Shown here: positions 55,928-64,000 of the stretch, piece by piece
Position numbering within the stretch: the first letter of the stretch is position 1
Layout: each line of letters starts with the position of its first letter
Notes under the pieces: generated by a model
Told to the model about the DNA's origin: nothing
The model's database searches: none
What the model saw: only the letters and a program-made list of their open reading frames with translations
Made by a program: the position numbers and the translations under genes
Assembly: GCA_963576565.1 (NCBI GenBank)
Contig: OY755039.1
Location: forward strand, 80,475,955 to 80,539,954
From: Aspidapion aeneum
Lineage: Eukaryota > Arthropoda > Insecta > Coleoptera > Brentidae
Length of the DNA stretch: 64,000 nucleotides
Direction of reading: 5' to 3'

Positions 55928-56978
55928 GTAAGTTTAATTTTACCTTCCTAGCCCGCGTAGCGTAGCTAGAGAAGGTATTATTTTCGACGAAAAATTTTTT
56001 TTTTGAGATAGTGTCAAACGTCATTATTTTTAAGACATCTTTTGACAATTTTTTTTCGTTGGCCTATGCTATTTGTTATGGTAAACAGCTGATAAATGTC
56101 AAAAAGTTATCTCAAAAATTATGATATAGAGATTATATGCAATATCCTCGTGATGTCTGTCTGTGTGTGTGTGTGTATATTATTTCTGTCCGTAACAAGA
56201 TAGCTCCTAAACCGCTAAACCGATTTTCATAAAATTTTCAGGTAAAATAGTGTTCGACACTCTAACGAGCTGATTAGAATTTGGTCAATATCCATTAAGG
56301 CTAATTAATGACAGTCTTTTGACAATAAAAAAATTTTAAAAATGCTTTTTAACGGAGCAGCGTATCAATATGTAGTTTTCGGAATATAGTAAACTACATT
56401 TTGCTCAATAATAGGTGTTATTACCAAAAACTTTGTAAGCACTTTTTGTTTCTGAGATTTTTACAAAAAACTGTTTTTAAGGCTGATATATCATGGCTTC
56501 ACTTCAAGTGTGCTAATAGGCAAGCTAGGAAGGTATCAGATCCATTATGGATCCTTTTGTTTTATCGGGGAAAAGGTGATCAAAGTTTAGCTTTTTCATA
56601 AAAATAAAAGAGCTATAAATGATAACCATAATTCTATTATATGTAGTGTGTAAATTTGTTCTTTTGTTATGAATTTTGTGTAAAAGACGATTAATATAAA
56701 ACTAAATTACTTACATGGTTAGAATTTATTCTTAAGGCATCAATGCATTTTGATCAAGTATCTCTGGTGTGGGGATAAATAATCATTGGTATGGATACTA
56801 TTGATCATTGATGTGGGATACTTGATCATTTAAATAAAAATGGCGATATGTGTTGAACAAAAAACAAAAATAGGTACTTATATCAATGAAATTTTACCAA
56901 GCAACCCAAACCAGTTACTTTGTACTGTTCTGCCTTGCCCCAGTGTCCCACCTAAGGTATTTTTATTTTTGATTTTAG
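55928..56978 (+). other. intron 2 of TBC1D15-like gene
   Basis: GTAAGT to TTTTGATTTTAG. It contains repeat-like sequence from about 55950 (CGCGTAGCGTAGCTAGAGAAGG), a short TGTG run near 56160 and the phrase AACCGCTAAACCGATTTTCA, typical of arthropod non-coding transposons. No extra exon is visible. Confidence 0.6.
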
Positions 56979-57135
56979 TATACCGTCCACAAGACCAGAC
57001 CGATTTAACTGAATTCGAGAGGGAGGACCTGAACAGATCTTTGACAGAATATGAAGATGCCAACCACCCATCTGGAGGCGATTATGATTTTGTCGAAAAA
57101 GCTCCACAGTTGCCTGTTAGAAAAGATTTTCCCAG
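56979..57135 (+). CDS. TBC1D15: TBC1D15-like gene, exon 3: linker before the TBC domain
   Basis: The acceptor ATTTTAG precedes 56979 and the donor AG|GTTAGT follows 57135. In phase with exon 2 it reads VYRPQDQTDLTEFEREDLNR ... EDANHPSGGDYDFVEKAPQL ... RKDFP, ending two bases into a codon. This acidic, low-complexity stretch lies where vertebrate family members have the variable linker (ending GFEVI..P) between the Rab-binding and TBC domains. A longer frame starting upstream at 56840 is intronic. The catalytic TBC domain, with its Arg and Gln fingers, must lie in later exons beyond 64000. Confidence 0.8.
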
Positions 57136-57850
57136 GTTAGTTACAGGCATGGCTATCAAAACGGACGTTCCACGATCCTCCACTTTGTTGACGTCACATC
57201 GGGGGCTGATTTTTTTTTGGTGGTCACGTCACTACACAGCTGATTGTATTTAAAATATTGAAGTTGGAATGACGGTTCACGAATATTTAATTTTTTTAAA
57301 ATTAAAGCCGGTTTTGAGATTGTTTTTACTATATTCTTGCAGAACACTGTTTTTTAAATATATAATAATCCTTAATTTTCCAGAGCGGCTTCATGAGCTC
57401 ATAGAAAAATTTAATTTAAAGCAGAAGCGAATGTGACAAACACAGATGACAAAGTTAAATACATGTCAAATGTAACAGTTGCCATGCGGCCGGCGGGTAA
57501 TTTGAATTTAAAATAAAAGATTTTAACCTTTTAATCATCTTGCATCCTTACAAAAGCTGGTGGAATATCGGGATGGTATCTGAGAATATTTTACTAAAAT
57601 TTCGCGGAAATTTGTAGTTTCATTTTGAAAATATCATAAAAAAACGTCTGACCTCCCATAAGACCCAATGTAAAAGTCAGCCCCCCGAGAACACCTGATT
57701 TTTTCAGGGTCGTGGCCTCTATTTTTTTGTTGGCCTTGTTACAGGAAGTTTTTTTTTCGTTACTCCATATTATTCTTTTGATAACGAGCTGATAACTATC
57801 AAAAAGTTATCTCAAAAATAAATTGGTAAAATTTTTTTTAAAAGTCACAG
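57136..57850 (+). other. start of intron 3 (gene continues beyond window)
   Basis: Non-coding DNA after donor GTTAGT. 57360-57440 has an acceptor-like TTTTCCAG followed by a short ERLHELIEKFNLKQKRM frame, but its phase does not fit exon 3. No TBC-domain exon is seen anywhere to 64000. Confidence 0.5.
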
Positions 57851-58269
57851 CTTTTATAAAATGCACTAAAAATTAAAAAATAATTTTCTAACATTCTAAT
57901 ATTATCATAATAATAAAAGCGATGGCCGACTGATGGAAATTTTGACGATGTTAGCACGATAAGATATCCGTATCAATTAAATATCACTATTTGCAAGAAT
58001 CAATCTAGCAGAAAAATGCAGAGGTACCAAACCCACCCAACCCGACCCAAGATACCCCAGCATTTCTCTGACATAGGTATGGCAATGGCATAACATTGCG
58101 GCACATCAAACATATCTTTGATGATCTGCTATGTTGAATATTCTTTAAGTGTTTAGATCACAAATTTAGATTAACTTATGCTTTGATTTGCGGCCATCGC
58201 TTTTATTATTATGATAATATTAGAATGTTAGAAAATTATTTTTTAATTTTTAGTGCATTTTATAAAGGC
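57851..58269. mobile_element. hairpin MITE with ~78-bp near-perfect terminal inverted repeats
   Basis: 57851-57928 and 58191-58269 are reverse complements with about one mismatch over 79 bases (AAAATGCACTAAAAATTAAA, TAACATTCTAATATTATCAT, AAAAGCGATGGCCG). The 260-bp centre is non-coding. The near-identical arms suggest youth or recent conversion. The target duplication is not clear. Confidence 0.85.
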
Positions 58270-58289
58270 TTTTGACATTTTTTCATTAT

Positions 58290-59010
58290 TGTTGTATTGT
58301 CATCGGACCACTATATGTATACCAAATTTTATCCAAATCGGATAATGGGAAGTGTGTCAAAAACGCATTTTTCTATAAATGGGGATGAGGGTAGGAGTGG
58401 TAGGATTTTTTTTCAATGTTTTATTGTCATCGGACCACTATATGTATACCAAATTTCATCCAAATCGGATAATGGGAAGGGTGTCAAAAACGCATTTTCT
58501 ATGGAAGGGGGTGGGGGTAGGGGTGGGAGTATATTTTGTTTTTAATATTGTATTGTCATCGGACCACTATGTGAATACCAAATTTCATCCAAATCGGATA
58601 ATGGGAAGTGTGTCAAAAACTCATTTTTCTATGAAAGGGGGTGGGCGTAGGGGTGGGAGGATATTTTTTTCTTAATATTGTATTATCATCAGAATACTAT
58701 ATGTATACCAAATTTCATCCAAATCGAATAACGGGATGTGTGTCAAAAACAAATTTTTCTATGGTAGGGGGTGGGGGTAGGGGTGGGTGGATATTTTTTT
58801 CTTATTGTTGTATTATCATTGGACCACTATGTGTATACCAAATTTTATCCAAATCGGATAACGGGAAGTGAGTCAAAAACACATTTTTCTACAGAAGGGG
58901 TGGGGGTAGGGGTGGGAGGATATTTTTTTCTTAATGTTGTATTGTCATGGGACAACTATGTGTGTACCAAATTTCATCCAATTCGGATAATGGGAAGTGT
59001 GTCAAAAACG
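58290..59010 (+). repeat. tandem repeat, ~127-bp unit x5.7
   Basis: Units are marked by TTGTATTGTCATCGGACCAC, ACCAAATTTCATCCAAATCG, GATAATGGGAAGTGTGTCAA and GGGGGTGGGGGTAGGGGTGGG. Open frames across it (SSDHYMYTKFHPNRI repeats) arise from the repeat and are not genes. Confidence 0.95.
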
Positions 59011-59149
59011 CTTCACAAGATTTGATAGTTAGACAGAACATCTGAAGCTAAATAAAAGCTTGTAATTATGAAATGGACTGTAGTTCTGGCTTAATCAAAG
59101 ATATGCTTTTATTATATCATGCTAAAACTACATACAGATAGGATCATTC

Positions 59150-59600
59150 GACTACAGAAGACTCGCGCTAGTGTGAACACAAAAAAAAATATATTTGCGA
59201 TACCGTCTGTCGAGACTGTGACTACGTACGTCTATTTTAAAAACGTTAAACATTAGGTTAGATTATCAAATACTAAATTGCAAATAATGCAAGGACCTAA
59301 AACTAAAACAACAAGTGAGACACCGCAGCCTGAATAGATGGAAGTTTTCCGAAAATTTATGTATGGCTTGGGTAGTTCAGTGGTAGAATGTTTGCCTAGA
59401 TAGCAAGAGATCCCGGGTTTGATCCCCGGCCGAAGCAGAAAACTTGTTTCTTTCTTTAATTTCACTTGTTGTTTATTAAGTTATATATTATACATTTTTA
59501 CTACCTACCTTTAAATTGAACTGTACACATAATTTAGAGGAAATCTATAAGTTACTGCTGAAAAAGTGTGTTCACTCCAGCGCGAGTCTACTGTAGGTAG
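59150..59600 (+). mobile_element. inverted-repeat-bounded element carrying tRNA-like SINE copy 2
   Basis: The ends ACTACAGAAGACTCGCGCTA and the complement of CAGCGCGAGTCTACTGTAG form ~30-bp imperfect terminal repeats. Bases 59366-59437 fold as a cloverleaf: GCTTGGG/CCGAAGC with one mismatch, the D arm around AGTGGTA, TTTGC/GCAAG with loop CTAGATA, and the B-box GGTTTGATCCC. The anticodon would be AGA (Ser). However, there is no long variable arm, so this is not a standard tRNA-Ser gene. An inverted SINE tail (CAAATAATGCAAGGACCTAA) lies upstream at about 59280, a head-to-head arrangement. Confidence 0.65.
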
Positions 59601-60035
59601 ATAGAAAGTTAATCTCCGAATTTTCTTCCGTCCCAAACAGCTGGTTGCCAAGCGCGTTGCCTACATTCACGATCAGTGTTGCCAGGTCTGGCGAAAATTA
59701 ACCAGATTTGGTGAACTCATTTGATGAAATGGTAAAAACTTTTTTAAAAAGGCTGAATTTTCGTGATTTTTTGACACTGTCCTATTTATATTAAAATTTG
59801 ATTTTTTTGTATATATTTCTTTTTGGCTATAAAAAACTCTGTAGCCTAGGTATATCAAACAAAAAGTATCTAATTTATTACGCGACCCTAATAGTAGAGT
59901 TAAAAGCCGCTTCTATTGTGTCACCCCGTGTGCACTCCATTGCTAAAATGTAAGACACAATTTAAATCATTTCTTACACCCTAAGAATGCAAAATCGACT
60001 GGTCGTCCAAAAATCGTCGTGTGCAGGGGGTGGTG
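59601..60035. other. non-coding intronic stretch
   Basis: No exon, RNA or repeat is recognised. 59640-59720 has CAGTGTTGCCAGGTCTGGCG-like sequence that is common in insect intergenic DNA. Confidence 0.45.
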
Positions 60036-61242
60036 GGGGTAGTTTTTCCAAAAATTTGGAATTTTTTTTTTGCATTTTTTGAATCTATAAAGTGTGCTCA
60101 TGACTCCACCAAAAGCATATAGTAATATTACTATCAGAAACATTTATTTTTCACTGTTGAAAATATCGTTCCCAATGCTTTTATATGGAGTTCCCTATTA
60201 AACAAGTGCTCGCCCTGAAAACGCGTATTTATTATAATGTATAACTTGTTATAACTTGAGAACCCTTTGCTTAATCAAAAAAACACCTTCTGTAAACTTT
60301 GTGTACCAAAGATCAGGGATCACAATGATTTTTGAAAAATGTCAATCGGACGCATAGTTTTTTTTTTAAGTAGCAAAGAGTGAAGCCATGACGCGACGAA
60401 CGCGGCAGACACTGACATGCGACGAAGGGTCAGATATTTTACAAATGCACGGCGGGCCATGCGAAACGCGACTCTATGTCTTGAGACAAGTCGAGACACA
60501 CATAAGTTCGTTTTTCGTTTAACTCTCGCGGTTACAGATGTTTAAGTTACTGACTTGGTTTTTTGCTTGTGAATTGCGTTATGTATAAATGTTGTGCTTA
60601 TGTGATTTGGCCGTGAAGGGCCAAATATGAAAGGCTAGGCGTGAAAAAAAGGGAAATTTAGTTCTATATAAGAATGTGACTCTCGGCCCTACGGGCCTCC
60701 GGGAGTCTATATTCACTATATTAGTATGTAACTCTTGGCCATACGGTCCTCCAGTCGTCTATATTCACTATATTAGTATGTGACTCTCGGCCCTACGGGC
60801 CTCCGGGAATCCATATTTGAAATTGAAACTACGCGCCTCCCGTTAAATTTGATATTGGAATGTGACTCTCGGGGGCCTCCAATTTATTTCTATATTAGTA
60901 TCTGACTCTCGGCCCTACGGGACTCCAATTTATTTCTATATTAGTATTTGACTTTCGGCCCTACAGGCCTACGGGATTCCATATTCACTATATTAGTATG
61001 TGACTCGGCCCTACGCCGAGTTATAACAAGTTATACATTATTATAAATACTCGTTTTCAGGGCGAGCACTTGTTTAATAGGGAACTCCATATAAAAGCAT
61101 TGGGAACAATATTTTCAACATTGAAAAATAAATGTTTCTGATAGTAATATTACTATATGCTTTTGGTGGAGTCATGAGCACACTTTATAGATTCAAAAAA
61201 TGCAAAAAAAATTTTTTCCAAATTTTTGGAAAAACTACCCCC
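60036..61242. mobile_element. long inverted repeat (foldback F) with GC-rich tandem core
   Basis: Arms 60036-60252 and 61022-61242 are reverse complements over about 215 bp with few differences (TAGTTTTTCCAAAAATTTGG, CTCCACCAAAAGCATATAGT, AACAAGTGCTCGCCCTGAAA, TATAACTTGTTATAACT). Between them are 60385-60600 (unique, GC-richer) and a tandem array at 60670-61019. BEL3 begins exactly at the right arm's end, so the outermost right sequence may be displaced beyond BEL3. Confidence 0.85.
60670..61019 (+). repeat. degenerate tandem repeat, ~55-bp unit x6
   Basis: Units carry TGTGACTCTCGGCCCTACGG, GCCTCCGGGA and TATTCACTATATTAGTA. The CGGCCCTACGGGCC part is partly self-complementary. Copies vary in length and two are truncated. 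Confidence 0.85.
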
Positions 61243-61713
61243 TGTTAGCTCCCGCTAAATCTCGCGGTTGTTTTTAAATTTTAAAACCACACAATTGGAT
61301 GAAGGACAGAGTACATTTTTTCGCGCATTGACATGCGCACCAAGAATCAGAGAGATCCTTTCTACCGCCTCGAGAAAAATGGCGTGTTAATTACCATCTC
61401 CAACTATTACAAATTTCTACACTTGAAAGTGCTCGATTTTGGTGTACTGAAGCATAGAACTGGAAACTTCAGCCTTTCAGCTACGTGGTGCCATCATTAG
61501 ATCCAGACAGGGGCCCCTGGAACGTGGAGAAATTGGCTGCAAACTGGTGAGTACTTTGTCTCTGATTTCCGTTGTGTGGGTAACAGCAATTAACCTATGG
61601 ACCTTTAATTATTTCGTGATTTCGTATCAATATATTTGTTTGTTCGCGCTTTCATTTAATAAAATATATACAGTCCATTGCAGTTACCGTTTTACTAGCT
61701 GCGGGCATACACA
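61243..61713 (+). repeat. BEL3 5' LTR (boundaries inferred)
   Basis: It starts TGTTAGCTCCCGC directly after the inverted-repeat arm and ends GGGCATACACA, just before the primer-like site. AATAAA at about 61659 could be the poly(A) signal. The second LTR is not in the window, so the ends are unconfirmed. Confidence 0.55.
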
Positions 61714-61718
61714 AAAAG

Positions 61719-61737
61719 TGTTCCTCCGAACCGAATA
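61719..61737 (+). promoter_or_regulatory. BEL3 primer binding site (degenerate tRNA-Tyr-like)
   Basis: TGTTCCTCCGAACCGAATA matches the BEL2 primer site TGGTCCTTCGAGCCGGATT at 14 of 19 positions. It lies at the same 5-bp spacing from the inferred LTR end. Confidence 0.5.
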
Positions 61738-62128
61738 AGTAAATTAAATCCATTCGACGGTATTTTAGGGCAGCCATTTTCGCATTTTCTCCGCGACCAC
61801 ACGGCCTTGAATTTTGCCAATCGTATTGAACCGTAGATTTTCGTTCGACCTTCGGTTTTTCGGCGCAATTCACCTGGTTTCGGTCCGCTGCTATGGTAAC
61901 GCAGGGTCTACCGCGTGGTCATTTCAGTAAACAAAATCGAGGATCAATCAAAACAACATTTCTGTGATTAGATTTGTTCCATACCATTTCGATATTTAAA
62001 ACAATTTTCATCAATTGCGATAAATTAGTGCATATTTTCGACAATTCGTAATTTTTTCTATTTCAGAAGCATTAATTTAGCGTTAATTGTATATTTACCG
62101 ACAATTTCGTGATTTCAAAGGTAAAATC

Positions 62129-63420
62129 ATGTCTATCAAAAAAGCCGTGCAAAAACGCAAGGGTTTTTTATCTGCGATCACCGAGTGTTATGTGTTTTCA
62201 CAGACCGCGGCAACAGACGAAAAAGCGAGAAACGAGTTTCAAGTGAGGTATTCCGATTTCGACGAAACCTTCGATAAATGCATGCTGGCATGCATAATGA
62301 TGTCATTATGTTGATAGACGACTCGGACGACGAGGAGTTTAAAACGCAGGATGCGATCCTTTCAGAAGCTTGTAAATATTTTTATGCGTGTAAGGGGGTT
62401 TACTCTAAAATATTTCCGGTTGAGGCCCCATCCTTTTCGGGATCATATGTTCGACAAAACGAAACTCCAAAACTCAAAGAGTTAGGTATTCCCATATTTC
62501 GAGGTGATAAAAAATTATGGCCAAGCTTTTTCGATCTTTTTAATAACATTATAGATCAAAATCAAAGTCTAAGTAACGTTCGAAAACTTCAATATTTATT
62601 TTCATATCTCGAGGATGAGCCTTTAAAATTGATATCAGGGATTAGCTTATCTGATCAAAATTATAAAATTGCTTACGACAAATTAGTCAATAGATATCAA
62701 AACAAGCGAGACCTCGCAAATAATGCTTTAAGCACAATTATGAACTCTACATTAAAAAACGAGTCAGCTAAAGAATTGCGTAATTTAATTGACACCTTTT
62801 CAGAATCCCTAGAAATTTTATAATCACTTAGCTTTGACGTTGACAGTTGGGACTTTATTATTTTTTTCATTCTGTTAGAAAAATTGGATATTCCGACGCG
62901 TTCAAATTTCGAAATGAGTCACGCCAATACTAATGCCGAAATTCCCACTTTTCAGTCACTTTTTCAATTTCTAGAAAAAAGATGTAAAGTTTTGGAATCA
63001 CTTCCTCAATCAACAGCACTTAAAAAGGTGCCTACCTATCAAAAATCAAATTCTATGCAAAATCAGTTTGGGCAAAAGCCTACCTATCAAAAATCAAATT
63101 CTATGCCAAATCAGTTTGGGCAAAAGCCTACCTATAAATCATCCAATTCGCCTTTTATAGGACTGGCTGGCACCTCAACTAATTCAAGTACGGGAATAAA
63201 ATGTTTCCGGTGTTTTCAAGGTCACGTGCTTTCGAAATGTCAAACATTTCTTGACCTCTCACCTATCGAGCGCCTATCTTTCGTCAAGCAGAAAAAATTA
63301 TGTCTAGCGTGTTTTCATCCCTCGCATGGGGTAGACATGTGCAAATCAAAATATTCATGCAGGACTTGCAATAGTAAAAGGCACCACACTTTAACTCATA
63401 TCTTAGAAACTAATAAATAG
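62129..63420 (+). pseudogene. BEL3 gag
   Basis: By analogy with BEL1 and BEL2 the start is the ATG at 62129 (MSIKKAVQKRKG). A frameshift lies near 62285. The capsid-like part (LGIPIFRGDKKLWPSFFDLF, LSNVRKLQYLFSYL, KELRNLIDTFSESLEIL) ends in TAA at 62821, and the same frame continues to a TAG at 63418. A 48-bp tandem duplication (PTYQKSNSM.NQFGQK) lies at about 63036-63140. A CCHC-rich nucleocapsid follows (CFRCFQGHVLSKC, LCLACFHPSHGVDMC, CRTCNSKRHH). It is non-functional. Confidence 0.85.
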
Positions 63421-64000
63421 TCTGGAAGCCAAGATACTAGTCCTGTCATTCACACACCACCTCTCAATAATCTTCATGTGTCATTAAATACCTCAGGACC
63501 TTCAGGTAACTTTCTTTTATGCACCGGTATAATAGATGTTATGGACGGTTGCGGACCAACCTGTAAGGGCACTGCTTGATTCTGGATCACAGACATCATC
63601 AGTGAAAAGTGTATTCAGCGTCTTAATCTTCCTAGGCGAAGTTACACCACTGAAATATTCGGATTAAATCAAATGTCTTCTCTTACTTCCAAAGGGCTCG
63701 TTCAATGTCACATTAAGCCACAAGGACAGGTCACTCCTTTACTTAATTTCGAAGCAATTGTTGTTCCACAACTATGTTCCAATATGCCTACATTCACTTT
63801 GATCGATAATCAGTGAAAACACTTGGAAAACCTTAAACTTGCCGGCCCATCTTATTTCAAATCTAGACCTGTGGACCTAGTTATTGGTTGCGAGCTATTC
63901 GCACAGATATTCAAGGAGGTCAGGGTTCTTGGACAAATAGGGCAACCTTCAGCCCTTGAAACCATCTTTGGCTGGGTTGTCATGGGAAAAGTGGACGAAG
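63421..64000 (+). pseudogene. BEL3 protease region, partial
   Basis: After a frameshift near 63570 the retropepsin-like motif LLDSGSQTSS appears at about 63575-63605. Later blocks are TEIFGLNQMSSLTSKG, EAIVVPQLC, VDLVIGCELF and ETIFGWVVMGKV, which match the BEL1 and BEL2 region between protease and RT. Another stop lies near 63814. Unlike BEL1 and BEL2 (LDSAS), it retains the usual DSG motif. Confidence 0.8.

Larger units (their letters stand above)
61243..64000 (+). mobile_element. BEL3: Bel/Pao LTR retrotransposon, 5' part, decayed, running off the window
   Basis: A putative 5' LTR (61243-61713), a degenerate tRNA-Tyr-type primer site, a gag with stops and frameshifts, and the start of a retropepsin domain appear in Bel/Pao order. 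It is in the same orientation as the host gene, in intron 3. RT, integrase and the 3' LTR lie beyond 64000. Confidence 0.85.

Noticed and set aside
56401..56601. 66-codon frame in intron 2
   Set aside because: AT-rich intronic sequence with no motif; splice evidence places it inside an intron.
57360..57440. Acceptor-like site followed by a short charged frame (ERLHELIEKF...)
   Set aside because: Phase is incompatible with exon 3 and there is no family match, so not called an exon.
58297..59025. Overlapping frames with SSDHYMYTKFHPNRI repeats
   Set aside because: They step from frame to frame along the ~127-bp tandem repeat and have no conserved start or domain.
59366..59437. Functional tRNA-Ser(AGA) gene
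   Set aside because: The cloverleaf lacks the long variable arm of tRNA-Ser, has an acceptor mismatch, and shares a SINE-like tail with the 18-kb copy.

Overview
The window looks like an arthropod, probably insect, nuclear genome. It is AT-rich and packed with nested transposable elements. It holds Bel/Pao LTR retrotransposons whose primer site matches tRNA-Tyr, a Jockey/CR1-like LINE, hAT miniature elements, a pogo/Tigger relative and several foldback elements. The only host gene I can read with confidence is the 5' part of a plus-strand TBC1D15/17-type Rab-GAP gene (three exons, 51290-57135). Its catalytic TBC domain lies beyond the window. No bacterial genes, rRNA genes or CRISPR arrays are present.

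Region 1-18.2 kb. A hAT miniature element (512-775) precedes an LTR retrotransposon with TG..CA LTRs at 1625-2179 and 16709-17228. Its interior has been taken over by a 12-kb coding-free foldback element (4034-16029). That element has matching terminal repeats, a 9-bp target duplication and two opposed arrays of a ~152-bp satellite, about 41 and 19 copies. A further direct repeat (1003-1575 and 17430-18026) lies outside both LTRs. A tRNA-like SINE follows at 18039.

Region 18-37 kb. Mostly non-coding. There is a possible decayed kinase-like exon split by a hAT element with a perfect 8-bp target duplication, then two tandem duplications. A TIR element rich in TGTCGATA motifs (22409-33150) carries a minus-strand LINE, which itself carries a decayed Bel/Pao element, BEL1 (24484-31312). 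Then come a small foldback, a four-copy tandem repeat, a pogo-like element that keeps only its DNA-binding HTH, and another hAT miniature element.

Region 37-45 kb. A second copy of the same LINE, plus strand, was hit by a 201-bp hAT element and by a nearly intact minus-strand Bel/Pao element, BEL2 (37855-44913, 411-bp LTRs, 5-bp target duplication ACCAG).

Region 45-64 kb. A foldback element (47.3-50.6 kb) lies just upstream of the TBC1D15-like gene. Intron 1 of the gene holds a minisatellite-filled TIR element and a third large foldback. Intron 3 holds a near-perfect hairpin, a ~127-bp tandem array, a tRNA-like element, another long inverted repeat and the 5' part of a decayed Bel/Pao element, BEL3 (61243 to window end).

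The most striking pattern is that three otherwise unrelated large inverted-repeat elements (4.0-16.0, 47.3-50.6 and 52.8-55.0 kb) share one plan. Each has arms of oppositely oriented tandem units, and each encloses a copy of the same 0.5-0.77 kb cassette with palindromic AGCTCACAC/GTGTGAGCT ends. All calls rest on reading the sequence by eye; no database search was run.
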